A DNA stretch of 64,000 bases from Emiliania huxleyi CCMP1516. Taxonomy: Eukaryota > Haptophyta > Isochrysidales > Noelaerhabdaceae. Positions 27,777-38,300 of this stretch are shown here, piece after piece. Every line of letters starts with the position of its first letter. The stretch's first letter is position 1. The stretch spans positions 185,354 to 249,353 of the forward strand of contig NW_005196681.1 in assembly GCF_000372725.1 (NCBI RefSeq), written 5' to 3'. The notes beneath the pieces were generated by a model. It saw nothing but the letters and a program-made list of their open reading frames with translations. It searched no databases and was not told the origin of the DNA. The translations under genes were made by a program, and so were the position numbers.

Positions 27777-28961
27777 ATGGGCAAGGGCGGGTGCGACGCG
27801 GTCGGCGTCGCACTTTTCGTGGGCGCGACAGCCGTCGGCGTCATTGTCGCCGTCGCCAACAAGGCAATGTACCAGCTCGAGGTTGTCGGGAGAACCGGCG
27901 AGCTGGAGAGCTTCACGCCGCCGCTGTTTGGCACTCTCGTGATGTTTCTTGGCATGGCACTGGCGCTGCCGCTGCACTGGTGGGAGACGCGAGGGTCGCA
28001 GGCGCAGTCCCTCGACTGCAAGACGATCGCCCTACTGAGCATCCCGACGATGTTTGACCTGGTCTCGACGAGCCTGGCCACGCTGAGCGTGATATTGCTG
28101 CCCCTGTCGACGTGCATTCTTCTCCGCTCCTCGGCGGTCATCTTTGTCGCCCTGCTCAAGCACTATGTGCTCAAGGACATCCTCTCCCGCTCTGAGGCGG
28201 TGGGCGTCTTCATCATCACCCTCGCGATCCTCCTCGTCGGCTACGTCGGTGTGTCGGAGGACGGCGGGACGAGGCAAGACGGAATAGATGACTCGATGCC
28301 GTCAGAGGTGGAGGGGCAGAATAGCGGAGGGGCGATGCTGGGTGTCGTCTTCGCCATGGGGTCGGTGCTGGTCGCGGCGCTTCAGTATGTGGTCGAAGAG
28401 AAGCTGCTCGACGACCTCTCCACGCCGCCAAACCTGCTGGTGGGTGTCATGGGCGCCGTGGGTGTCGCCCTCACCCTATTCGTGACGTACCCGGTCTACT
28501 ACTTCTTCATCCCTGGCTCGGACCACGGCCGCTTCGAGGACCCGGTAAATACGCTCGTCAAGCTTCAAAATAGCGGCGCCGCCTGCGCCCTCTCCGCCAT
28601 CGACCTCTTCTCCGTCCTCTTGCTCAACGTGATGACCATGTACATCATGCAGCGGCTGTCGGCAGTCTGGGGCGCCATCCTCGGCAACATCCGGCCGAGC
28701 GTCACCTGGCTCGCGCAGCTGGGGCTCTACTATGGGGTGACAAACGGCGCCTTTGGCGAGTCGTGGAAGGGGTTCGAGAGCTGGCTGCAGCTGGTCGGCA
28801 TGGTGATTCTCTTTGTGGGCATGGCGGTCTACAACGGCACGTTTGAGGGGCCAGCGCCGGACGCAGCGGGCCCTGCGGCGTACAAGCAGTCCTCTGCGGT
28901 GCGCTTATCGTCGCGGAAGACGGGGTCGGCCTCCTCGCTGAGTAACCCGCTCTTGGGGTGA
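27777..28961 (+). CDS. SLC35F-like drug/metabolite-transporter superfamily protein
   Basis: 394 residues, single exon, about ten TM segments. Starts MGKGGCDAVGV with TM1 immediately after. The segment IPTMFDLVSTSLATLSVILL followed by LRSSAVIFVALLKHYVLKD is typical of SLC35F/nucleotide-sugar-transporter relatives (DMT superfamily), and a second half repeats the EamA pattern (LFSVLLLNVMTMYIMQRLSA). A hydrophilic loop near residue 165 and a Ser-rich tail ending NPLLG, a possible dileucine sorting signal, suggest endomembrane or lysosome/vacuole location. Substrate unknown. Confidence 0.8.
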   Translation: MGKGGCDAVGVALFVGATAVGVIVAVANKAMYQLEVVGRTGELESFTPPLFGTLVMFLGMALALPLHWWETRGSQAQSLDCKTIALLSIPTMFDLVSTSLATLSVILLPLSTCILLRSSAVIFVALLKHYVLKDILSRSEAVGVFIITLAILLVGYVGVSEDGGTRQDGIDDSMPSEVEGQNSGGAMLGVVFAMGSVLVAALQYVVEEKLLDDLSTPPNLLVGVMGAVGVALTLFVTYPVYYFFIPGSDHGRFEDPVNTLVKLQNSGAACALSAIDLFSVLLLNVMTMYIMQRLSAVWGAILGNIRPSVTWLAQLGLYYGVTNGAFGESWKGFESWLQLVGMVILFVGMAVYNGTFEGPAPDAAGPAAYKQSSAVRLSSRKTGSASSLSNPLLG

Positions 28962-29304
28962 CTGACAGCCGCGTGTTTGCATGTGGACAAAATACAAATA
29001 ATTCTCAAAGAAGGGGGTGTCCTTGGACCTTGCAGAAAGAAGAACGAAAACAGGCCGGGAGGGGTGGAGGGATGGCAGCACGGCATGTAAAGATGCGAAA
29101 TTCTTTTTCCACGATCAACAAACTGCGCGCTCCTATTTTCTTTTGGGTCCTGTGGGCACCCTATATACATGTACCATACGACCCAAGAGACCTCGCGGGG
29201 CGTGCGAAACTGGATCCCCCCGGGCCAGGGTGGCAGAGCGGGGTAAAGGCCCATTTCGCCGCCTCGCGTCGCTGTCCTCGCCCGTGAGTAGTGAGTGAGT
29301 GTGA
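28962..29304. other. Intergenic / 5' region of OGT
   Basis: No domain seen. A GT-rich block with GTGAGTAGTGAGTGAG (29284-29300) looks like a splice donor of an upstream OGT exon. Confidence 0.4.
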
Positions 29305-31954
29305 GTGCGTCACTCTCTCACACACACGCGTCCTCGCCGTAGCTGTGCAGCCAAAGAAATCGCGGGGAGCATCGGCTCGCTCAAAGCGCCCGACAGCCCT
29401 CGTGACCTCACTGCCACGGCACCTTCCGCCCCGAGCACTGAGGCACAGGCACTGGCGCATTACCACGCCGCTCTCGCACACCAAGCTTCTGGCCGCGTCG
29501 GCGCTGCCGTGCGCCACTTCCGTGCGGCGCTGGCGTTGCAGGCAGATTTCCCGGCAGCGCTCTGCAGCCTCGCCAGAGCGCAGTCCTCCATCTGCGATTG
29601 GTCGAGCCGCGAGGCGACGCTCGTCTCGGTGCGAACCAGCCTCGTGCGCCAGCTCGACGAGGGTGCCTGCCCGGCGCTGCAGCCCTTTGACGCCTTTGCG
29701 GTGCCGCTCGAGCTGCCGCTTGTCCTTCGGCTCGCACAGGCGCACGCCGCGGCCGCCGAGGCCGTCGCCGCAAGCCTGAGGCCTCTCCTCCCTCCGGGCG
29801 GCCTCTGCCACCCGCCGCGCGACGCGGCGGCCGGCAGCGGCGCGGCGGGCGCGACGCGGCTCCGAGTGGGGTACGTGTCTGCCGACTTTGGCGACCACCC
29901 GCTGACACACCTGACACGAGGGCTCCGCGATGGGCCTTCTGCTCGGCGCCGTGGCCGCAGGCGCACCGACTGCCGCCCGTGCGCTGCGCCGTAGGCTCTT
30001 TGCCCTCCACGACCGCAGCCGCCTCGAGGTGTTTTGCTACTCGCTGCGCCAGAGCGACAGGTCTGCGCCTCGCGCCGCTGTCGAGTCTGCAGCAGAGCAC
30101 TTCGTGGACGTCTCCTCGAGCGACAGCGCCGCGATCGCGGCTCGGATCGCGGCGGACGGCATCCACGTCTGCGTCGACCTCAACGGCTTCACGAGCGGCG
30201 CGAGGACGGAGCTCTTCGCGCTTCGGCCCTCGCCTCTGCAGGTCGGGATGCTCGGCTTCCCGGGTGTGATTATATTATTTATATTATATTATATTATATT
30301 ATATCTGCAGGTCGGGATGCTCGGCTTCCCGGGTGTGATTATATTATTTATATTATATTATATTATAGGTCGGGATGCTCGGCTTCCCGGGTGTGCGGCA
30401 TGCGGGGCCTCGACTGCCACGCGACGGACCCTGACCCCGCCCCGGACCCGGACCCAGGCTCGTCGGGAGGCGCCTTCCTCGACTACCTCGCGACCGACGC
30501 CGTCGCCTCGCCGCCGCAGCTCGAGCGCCTCTACTCCCGAGGCGTTTGCTCGCTCCCGTCGCGACGTGGCAGTGACGCGTCACTGCCACGCGACAGGCAT
30601 CTCTACTCGGAGGCACTGCTCCGGCTGCCGCCCTCGTACCTCGTCACCGACCACGCGCAGACCCTCCTCCACTGCGGCGCGCACACGCTCCGCCCTACCC
30701 CACTCGGACGCCCGCACACGCACCCGCACCCGCACCCGCACCTGTGCACAGGCATTCTGCCTCCGACGGCCGTCTCGGCGGCGTGGCTGCGAGGCGGCGG
30801 CGGAGGCGGAGCGGGTGGCGGCGACGAGGGCGGCGGCGGAGGCGGGGACAGCGAGGGCGGCGAAGGGTGGGGCTTGCGCGAGATTCTGCGGCGGAGGTAT
30901 GGTCTGCCCCCTCTGGGTGTGGTGTTTTGCTGCTTCAGCCAGCTGTACAAGGTGGACCCGGCGACCTTTGCCGCGTGGCTCTCCATCCTTCGCCGCGTGC
31001 CCGGCTCCGTGCTGTGGCTGCTCCGCTTCCCTCTAGAGGGGGAGGTGGACCCCTCTTGCCGCCAGCCCTCCCNNNNNNNNNNNNNNNNNNNNNNNNNNNN
31101 NNNNNNNNNNNNNNNNNNNNNNNNNNNNNNNNNNNNNNNNNNNNNNNNNNNNNNNNNNNNNNNNNNNNNNNNCCCCCCCTTTAAAGGGCCAATTTTTTTT
31201 ACAGGACCACCGGACCCCGGGTTGCCTCCCGAGGGGGTTCCGTTTTTCCGGAGTCGCGCCCAAGGCTGGGTATGTCCCCGGCCCCTTTTGGGGTTTATTT
31301 CTTTGGCCCCCCCCCCCCCCCTCTCTCCCGGGGCGAGCGGCCGCCCCTGAGGCTGGCACCGCACGCCTCCGCAGGCGGATCTCTTCCTCGACACCCCGCT
31401 CTGCAACGGCCACACCACCGCCGCCGACGCGCTCTGGGCGGGGGTCCCGCTCCTGACCTGCCCCGGCAGACTCTGCGCACGCACCGCTCCTGGCCCGCCT
31501 CTTCGCGTCCACGCCCTCGCCGCCCTGCACACTCCTAGGCGACGCCATGTGCTCTCGCGTCGCCGCGTCGCTCTGCACCGCCGTCGGCTGCGGCCCGCAG
31601 ATGATCGCCGACGGAGGGATCGGCGATTACGTCGAGCGGGCGGTCAGGCTCGGCACGCGCCGCGTCGAGCTGCTCGCTCTCCGCCGCAAGCTGTGGGCGC
31701 GCCGCCTCTCGGCGCCTCTCTTCGACACGCGCCTCTGGACGCGCACATGGGAGCACGCGTTGCGCGCTGTGTGGTTGCGGCATTGCGCAGGCGAGCCGCC
31801 GGCCAGCATGGACGTGCGACTGGGCGAGCTCGAGGCGGAAGCTTCCCACTCCCCGCCAGACGGCACGCCCCCGGGCGTTCGTCCCCCAGACCGCGTCCTC
31901 TCCGCTGGTAGGCAGCCGAGCTTCGCCGGGAGAATGCAGCGGACGCATTGGTGA
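29305..31954 (+). CDS. O-GlcNAc transferase (SPY/OGT family), interrupted by assembly gap
   Basis: Transfers a sugar (GlcNAc or fucose in this family) to Ser/Thr of nuclear and cytosolic proteins. 29305 is the first readable codon (GTG), so the 5' end is incomplete. A TPR-like pair ([20 protein letters not shown]) precedes the catalytic half: [75 protein letters not shown], then [47 protein letters not shown], and after the gap [20 protein letters not shown] and [12 protein letters not shown]. Introns include 30242-30368 and 30391-30459. The stretch hidden by the gap should code for roughly 30-40 residues. Flanks of the gap are low quality. Confidence 0.85.
30241..30395. repeat. Triplicated exon start forming an OGT intron
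   Basis: GGTCGGGATGCTCGGCTTCC occurs at 30241, 30310 and 30368, separated by ATTATATT-rich sequence. Splicing CTGCAG|GTC (first copy) to ATATAG|GTC (third copy) removes 127 nt in phase 0 and leaves a single VGMLGFPG. Confidence 0.9.
30565..30590. repeat. 26-bp perfect palindrome
   Basis: CGTGGCAGTGACG joined to its exact reverse complement. It lies in a likely OGT intron just before the acceptor at CGACAG (30596). Confidence 0.9.
31073..31172. other. Assembly gap (100 N)
   Basis: Exactly 100 N, a nominal scaffold gap inside the OGT gene. The 200 bp to the right contain runs such as C7, T8 and C14 that look like low-quality read ends; the OGT frame is lost until 31374. Confidence 1.
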
Positions 31955-32233
31955 GACGGGCGAGAGCATTGCAGGCGGGCGCGGTGCTTCCGGCCGGACT
32001 GCAGCCTCCAGCAGGGCTGCAGCCGCCTCGTGCGGACACACGTGTGGCTGCAGGCTGCTGTGCAGCTCCAAACGACGGAGTTACATAGTGTGTCGCGAAG
32101 GAACGTCGAACGAGTTGCGTGTGAGTAAATTACTGACTTTGCGGGTAAAACTAAAAGCCGTATATTTAACCCCATGTGCGCAATTGTGTGTCGCTCTGAG
32201 AAGCGTATATATGTACGTGTCGTGCTCTCTCAC
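31955..32233. other. Intergenic, convergent 3' ends
   Basis: AT-richer than its neighbours; nothing recognised. Confidence 0.4.
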
Positions 32234-33601
32234 TCAGTCGTCTGCCGGCGGTCCTCTCCCCTCTCCTGCTGCATCGGAGAATCGGCGAACGACTTTCCGC
32301 TGGACATCCGTCTCGTGCTTCGCGTTCATGCCCTCGGCGTCAACGAGCGCGGCACGAAGCTGCTCGTTGGTCTTCTGCATCGTCTGCATCGCTTGCATGG
32401 CCTGCATTCGCTCTCGGTGCACCTCAACCGACTCGGCCAGAAGCGCCTGCGGGAGGAGTCGCCGTCTCTCAATGCGAGGCTGCGGCAGGGGCCACCCAGC
32501 GCACGGTGCCTGGTAGCGCCGCTCGCTGCTCTCTGCCGCCTCGTACTCGTGCTCCAGCTTTGCCCGCAGCGTCGCCCGGTCCGCCTCGAGCCGCTCGAGG
32601 AGCTTGCTCTTCTGCTTGAGCTGTGCACTCAGGTGGCCCGTCCCCTCCTCCACCGCCGCCGCGCACTCCCTCTGCGCCAACGCCGCCGCGCGGCATGCCT
32701 CTCTCCGCTGCGCCTCTGCCGCATCCAGCATCGACGCGCTCACGCTCTCCGCAATCTCAAAGAAGGGGAGCCGCGTCTCCCATGCACCCGAGGACTCCCT
32801 CAGCACGCCTGCCGCCCCGCACGCGGACCCGTCCACCTCATCCGAAAAGATGCAGCGCTCGGCGACGGCCGCTGCCCGCGCGAGCAGCGGCGCCACCGCA
32901 GGGTCGACTGCCCCAACAAGCTCGTCCAGGAGCCTCATGCAAGCGCGGGCAGCCTGCACCGACGGGCCGCAACCAGCCTCCCGCTCGGCGACAGCCAGCC
33001 CGTCGGCGACCGTGACGGCGAGCCGGACGGCATCGGACCGGAACGCGCCCCCTCGCGACGCCAGGTCGGTGGCATGCCTCGCCTCGTGCCTCGCCTCGTC
33101 GTTACTGCCGAGCGGAGAGTGGCGCGGAGAGGATCGAGGTGACAGCTGAGGCAGAGTGCTGGCAGAATGTGGCTGTTGTGGTGGGTGGGAAGAAGGCGGT
33201 GGCGGCGGAGGCGGCGTCGGAGGAAGGGATGGGAGCGGCGGTGTTGGTGCCAGTGGCGGTGGCGCCAGCGGCGCTGGAGCCGACGGCGCCAGAGTCGGCG
33301 CCGGCACCGACCGACTGTCTGCTCCCTCAATGCCCGTCGTCACTCTGCGTCCATCCGCTATTGCCGATGGCCATTTGGACCGAGGCCCTCTCGCAGTGTT
33401 GGCGTACTCTCCAATGAAACGGTGTGCCGCCTCTAATGGCGCTGCCGTTCGGGCAGCCTTCTCCGGAGCACCACTGACAGCTGCGAGGTCGGCCTCTTGC
33501 CGCAAAGGCGTGTGCCGGGAGAGCCGCTGGCGCTGCTGCTGCGCGACCTTGGCTCGAAAGCGCGGGCTCTTTAGGCCCTCGCCGGCAAACGCGCCGGACA
33601 T
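32234..33601 (-). CDS. Coiled-coil protein of unknown function
   Basis: About 455 residues from ATG 33601 (frame open 15 codons further up without supporting homology). The N-terminus is basic (KSPRFRAKVAQQQRQRLSRH), the middle Pro-rich ([12 protein letters not shown]), followed by an Ala-rich helical domain (RSDAVRLAVTVADGLAV; CMRLLDELVGAVD) and a C-terminal coiled coil (LKQKSKLLERLEADRATL; RMQAMQAMQTMQKTNEQL). A GC-AG intron probably removes the QAPCAGWPLP segment (~32462-32516), joining RRYQ to ALLAESVEV. No family recognised; cytoskeletal or basal-body scaffolding would fit but is a guess. Confidence 0.6.
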   Translation of the reverse strand: MSGAFAGEGLKSPRFRAKVAQQQRQRLSRHTPLRQEADLAAVSGAPEKAARTAAPLEAAHRFIGEYANTARGPRSKWPSAIADGRRVTTGIEGADSRSVPAPTLAPSAPAPLAPPPLAPTPPLPSLPPTPPPPPPPSSHPPQQPHSASTLPQLSPRSSPRHSPLGSNDEARHEARHATDLASRGGAFRSDAVRLAVTVADGLAVAEREAGCGPSVQAARACMRLLDELVGAVDPAVAPLLARAAAVAERCIFSDEVDGSACGAAGVLRESSGAWETRLPFFEIAESVSASMLDAAEAQRREACRAAALAQRECAAAVEEGTGHLSAQLKQKSKLLERLEADRATLRAKLEHEYEAAESSERRYQAPCAGWPLPQPRIERRRLLPQALLAESVEVHRERMQAMQAMQTMQKTNEQLRAALVDAEGMNAKHETDVQRKVVRRFSDAAGEGRGPPADD

Positions 33602-33689
33602 GGTTTCGAGTACGTTACAAAGTTGTACGAAAAAGAGTTTAAACAAAAGAACTCTCTCATACGAATGCGCACCCCCCCTAGCTAGGGGT

Positions 33690-33800
33690 CAGGGCTCTCT
33701 AGCCCGTAGCCCGATCCCGATCATCCGGCCCGCTGGGTGCGCTTCTGAGCTCCCCGGCCCTGGATGTGAGGCTGCCGACTGCACTCCAAGTGCTCCAAAT
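33690..33800 (+). repeat. Dispersed repeat family R1, copy 2
   Basis: Shares CCCGATCCCGATCATCCGGC and CTGGATGTGAGGCT with the copies at 3.9 kb and 40.8 kb. Confidence 0.8.
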
Positions 33801-33855
33801 ACGAAAAAGAGATGGAGCCCGAACGACAACTCAAACGAGGTGAAAGGAGGCGCAA

Positions 33856-34080
33856 GAGGAGGGAACCTTTGCCGACGAGCTGCCGATCGAGGTGGCTGCG
33901 GCGACCGCCCGGCTGCTCAAGCACCACGCGCGCTCCGGCGCGTGGATCGAGATCCTTCCCGGCAGCCCCAGCCAGGCCCCGCGCGAAGTCCCGCGCGCTG
34001 GCCGCGACCGCGACCGCGGCCCTCACTCGAGCCCGAACTGCCTATCAGACGTGCCGGAGCCGTCCGACTGTAGCGACTAG
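33856..34080 (+). pseudogene. Possible gene fragment beside R1
   Basis: A short frame with coding character, TFADELPIEVAAATARLLKH then HARSGAWIEILPG, ends in a stop at 34078. It has no visible start and adjoins the R1 repeat, so it may be the last exon of something lost or carried by the repeat. No family recognised. The rest of 33602-34365 holds R1, this fragment and an R5 copy. Confidence 0.3.
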
Positions 34081-34249
34081 CACACCTCTGTCCCAGAAAC
34101 CCGAGGAGTCACACAGTCCACGCCTGTGTGATGCACGCCCTGTGAGCGGGGCGGGGTGCGCACTGTGCCTCTGTGTTCGTGCGTCGCCCATCTCTCCTGG
34201 AGATGACTGCTCTATTTTTAGGGGAAAGGAGGAGGACAAGGTACCCAAA

Positions 34250-34345
34250 CACAAGGCAATAAATAAATAAATAAAACGGGCAAACTCTGAGACGAGATGG
34301 GATTTAGGGACATGTGTCCCCGCCCTGCACGATCTTGGTGTGAGG
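34250..34345 (-). repeat. Dispersed repeat family R5, degenerate copy
   Basis: AATAAATAAATAAAACGG, GAGATGGG and GTCCCCGCCCTGC in order match the reverse complement of 16150-16240. Confidence 0.5.
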
Positions 34346-34365
34346 GATCTTCAATCCGTGTCCCC

Positions 34366-35019
34366 TCACCCCTCGTCACAACCCGACACGGAAGAGCGGC
34401 AAGAGTTGGGGCTGCGGCTACGGCTGCGGCTATGAGAGGGGCCGGGGTCGCGGCAGAGCCGCTGCGCCGCGTGGACGCGCCTACACCGCTCTTGCTCCGC
34501 TCGCCACCTCTCGCAAAGGTCCAAAGCCATAGCCACCACCTCCTCCGGCAAGTCCTTTCGCCGTATCTCGCCGTCCCTCCACGCCTGGAAGATCTCGTCG
34601 TCATAGCCGTATTGCATCACAGCCTGCTGAACTGCGTCGTGTACGACCCCTGCCGTCCTATCCTGCGCCTCAGCGTCGGAAAAGTCGAACTCGGAGTCAT
34701 ACTCGGAAGCAGGCACAGACGGCCGCGGTGATTTGGCAGGCGGCGAGGAGGGGGAGGGGGAGCGCGGCGGTGCGCGCTCGTGGCTCCCGCTGGTGCCAGA
34801 AGGGCCAGCGCCCAGCGCGCTCAGCCTGTTCTTGTTCACCTTGGGAGAGGGGGGTGGGGGTCCACCTCCCTTGGGTGCGGGCTGGCGGTCAGGCTTGCGC
34901 TTGACCGCCTTGCCCGGCGGCTTGCGGCCAGGGTTCCTAATGGTGAACCTGTCCGGCATGCCGCCCTTCCCAACCCTGGTCCACCCCTCGGGCGACTCGT
35001 TGGGCTGGGGTTGCTGCAT
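34366..35019 (-). CDS. Unknown basic/acidic disordered protein
   Basis: 217 residues from ATG 35019, one exon; an acceptor-like TTTCGCAG just upstream means there may be another 5' exon. The N-terminus is Gln-rich, then a short conserved-looking piece (SPEGWTRVGKGGMPDRFTIR), Lys/Pro-rich linker, an acidic DSEFDFSDAEAQD, and a helical C-terminus (QAVMQYGYDDEIFQAWRDGE; LCERWRAEQERCRR) ending in an SRSRSRSP-type tail. RS-like tail hints at RNA metabolism; no family recognised. Confidence 0.5.
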   Translation of the reverse strand: MQQPQPNESPEGWTRVGKGGMPDRFTIRNPGRKPPGKAVKRKPDRQPAPKGGGPPPPSPKVNKNRLSALGAGPSGTSGSHERAPPRSPSPSSPPAKSPRPSVPASEYDSEFDFSDAEAQDRTAGVVHDAVQQAVMQYGYDDEIFQAWRDGEIRRKDLPEEVVAMALDLCERWRAEQERCRRVHAAQRLCRDPGPSHSRSRSRSPNSCRSSVSGCDEG

Positions 35020-35328
35020 CTGTTGGTGCTGTGGGTGTGCCTGCGGTGCTGCGAAACACAAGGCAGCACACGACACCGCCCTCGGTTTTTTTTACTCCTA
35101 CGACCAAACGCAACACTTCTTTGAGGATGAGGTTACCCACAGCGCGTCTCATCCAATGCTCGCGCAACACATCTCGATGGTACATCTGAGAGAGAGAGAG
35201 AGACGTACATCTGGCGCGCAACTACAAGCGACCCCTTGCCACCCACATGCAAAGGCAAGACCATCTCCACCGCTGCCTCGATTCGTCGCGTCCACTCCGA
35301 CGCCACGGCACCACCACCTCGTACCCCC
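35020..35328. other. Intergenic
   Basis: AGAGAGAGAG run near 35190 and a T8 run near 35086; no gene seen. Confidence 0.4.
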
Positions 35329-38300
35329 TCAGCTGGCGCCCGAGTCTCGAAAGCTGCGCATCACCTCCTGCTTGAGCCACGCGAGGCGAGAAAGCTCGCG
35401 ATAGAAGCCGTCGAGCGCACCAATCTCGGCCGCGTCGCCGCGCCACAAAAAGAGAGGCTGCTCCTTGCGAAGGTTGTCCTGCAGCGCCTTGTTTATGATC
35501 TCGAGCAGCTTCGCGGGGACGGCGCGCAGCAGCCACTCGACGAGCCCACCCTCGGCGGAGCGGCACTGGATGGAGCCATCCCGGGCGAGCTGCAGATGGA
35601 TGTCGGAGATGGACCAGTGAACCTCCTCCTCACGGAAGATGAGACTGTACGTCAGCCGCGTCAGCTCAACGTCCGCCTAGGGGAACATTGTGAGAAGGTG
35701 CAGGGAACGCTCCGAGCTGTCGACTGACGTGCCAGCTCGACGTCTGCCTCAATCCGCATCTCGCGACGCGTGCCGATCAGCGGGTTGAGCACCTGCAGAG
35801 CCTTCTTGCCTCGCACCGAGAGCCGCCGCGCCTCCGCCACCAGCTGGAAGAGCACCGGCCGTTGCAGGATAAACGAGAGCTTCCCAAAGAGTCCCTCTCG
35901 CCCCTCGGCGGCGGTCGGCTCCTCCCAGCGCGCCGAGATGACGTCGGGGAGAGAGCTGGTGGCCGCCACCCCGCTGCTGCTGCGATCGATGAGGTCGACG
36001 GCCAGTCCCTCGATCGCGACGCACAGCTCGGGCAGTAAGATGTTGAGCGAAGTCGTATCGCAGCCGTCGCCAAAGCGCGGCTCGAGGCAGCAGAACTTGT
36101 ACTCGAGGTCGACCGCTTGCACCTCTTCCGGCGCCTTGGGGTGCCGCGCCGTCACCGTCGCGTGGAACCAGAGGGGCGGCAGCCCCTTCAGATCCTCCTC
36201 CGGCGGCTCAGGCCCCTCGCTTCGGGTGGCGCGGAGGCCGGCGAGCGTGGCTCGTGGCCCAACGTGGTGTGGGGCTCGCGGCCGCGGCGAAGGCGGCACG
36301 CAGCTCCACGAGGGAGGGTAGCGCATCACACGCACGGAAGTGCCTTCGATGCCCGCGTGCGCGCGGCGAGCGATGAGCTCGGCGCCCCTTCCCTCGTAGC
36401 TGTGGCCGGCGAGGTCGTAGAGCGCGGAGAGCGGCACCGCCTCCTGCACCAACAAGCCGCCTGCGTGCGGTCGCCGACGTGAGCCTCTCTCACTCGCCTC
36501 TCTCTCCAGCCTCGTTGAGTGCGGCTCGCCTGAGGAGGGCGGCTTGGGCGGCTTGGGGGCCCAAGGAGGGTGAGGCATCGCGAGACGAGGAAGTTTCCAG
36601 GCGCGCGGCAGCCGTGGCCCGCCCGGCCACAGGCACACGCCATCGCCGTCGTCTCCTCCTCCATCGCTGCTGCCACCGCTACCCGTCTCGCGGTGGCTGG
36701 GGCCCTCGTCCTCGCTGCCGCCCTCGCCCTCGGCGCGGCCGCTCTCGCTGCCGCCGGCTTCGCTCTCACGCTTGCGAGCGCCGCCGCCCTCGCTGCCGCC
36801 GGCTTCACTCCCGCACTTGCGAGCGCCGCTGCCCTCCCTGTTGTCCGATTCGCTCCCACGCTTGCGCAAGGACATCAGAAACATCTCCCCGGGCTCGTCG
36901 ATCACCCAAGAGCCGTCAAACCCGAACGCAAAGGGGTCTCTAGCGTTGACCCGGCCGCCGCCCGTCCCGTGTCGCCCCACCGGCTTCGCCGCCGCGCGTA
37001 GCTGCGCCATGAAGCGCCGCTCGCGCCCGGCGAGCAGCGATAGCAACGGCGGCAGCGCCGTGCGCTCTGGGGCTCGTTCGCTCTTCGAGCAGCTCGAGTC
37101 GCTCTTCGTGCGGCGAGGGAGTGGGTCGGTGGAGACGCCGTCCGACCCCCTTTGCGAGCTACTGCTGGTGCGGCTGCTCTCGGGCGGCGCCTCGCCGGCG
37201 AGGTGGAGCATGTCTTCGAGGGTGGCGAGGCCGCCGAGGAGGCGGCGGCGGCCGCTCCACGAGAAGAGCACGCGCTGCGTCGCGTGCGAGGCCACCGCGC
37301 CGAGCACGCGGAGAACCTCTCGGATCTGCCGCTCGAGTGTGCCTCGCTTGCCGCGGTCGAAAACGGTCCGCACCAGCACGTCCGCGCCGTCGGCAAGGAA
37401 GGAGGCGAGGTCGTCGGGAAGCGCGGCGAGGACGGCCGCCCTGAGGCCCTGCAGCGGCGTCTCGAGGGCCAGCCGCGACTGCGAGGGCGAGAGCATCTCT
37501 CGGGTCGAGCGGGCGAGCGCGCGCAGGTTGCCGACGCTCAGGCCTCTCGCGCCGAGGGTCGAGGGGAGGCGGTCCAGCCCCGACAGGAAGAGGCTGCTCG
37601 CCCCGCGGGTGGGCGGCGGGCCCAGCTCCTTGCCCGAGGCAAAGTCGAAGGAGTCCGAAGTGGCGAAGGCCGTGGCGGCCGCGGACCCCCAGCCGAGGAG
37701 GCGCGCCGTGCTCGATCCGGGCTCCGGCGTCATCGGCGTAAGATTTGGCTGCAGCAGCGGCACGGAGCGCAGCTGCCGCGCGTCGGGCAGCGGCGGCCGC
37801 AGCCACCACGGCAGCTGTCGCTGCGCATCCGCCAGGCCGACTGTGCCTGCGAGCGCCTCGGGCTCGATGACGGCGGCGTTGAGCAGCCCTCGGTACCACG
37901 CCTGTGCGCGGCGGGGAGGGTGTGGAGGGTGTGTGGAGGGTGTGTGGAGGGGGTGTGGAGGGGGTGTGGAGGGCGGGAAGGGGCGAGGAGCAGCCCGCGG
38001 TGCCGCGCCTGCGCAACGAGGTGGTGGAGGTCTCCCGGAGCGGCCACCCTGCCGGCGGAGCGGAGGAGCACGGCGAGCTCGGAGGCGTCGCCGGGCAGCT
38101 GCTCGAGGGTCGTCACGCCGACGAGGGCGGCGGGCAGCGCGGCGAGCAGCACGCCCACCACGGGCGGCGACGGGCCGAAGAAGGCGCCCGGCGCGGCGGC
38201 GGCGGCACAGAGCGTGAGCCAATGCAGCGCGGCGACTATCTCGAGGCGGTGGAGCCAAAACGCGGATCTCAGCCTCACGCTGCGGTGGAGCCCTCGCGCT

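Noticed and set aside
36600-36850. Possible separate gene in the Ser/Gly/Glu-rich part of the 35-kb protein
   Set aside because: It is in frame with both flanks and has only low-complexity composition, so I treat it as a linker.
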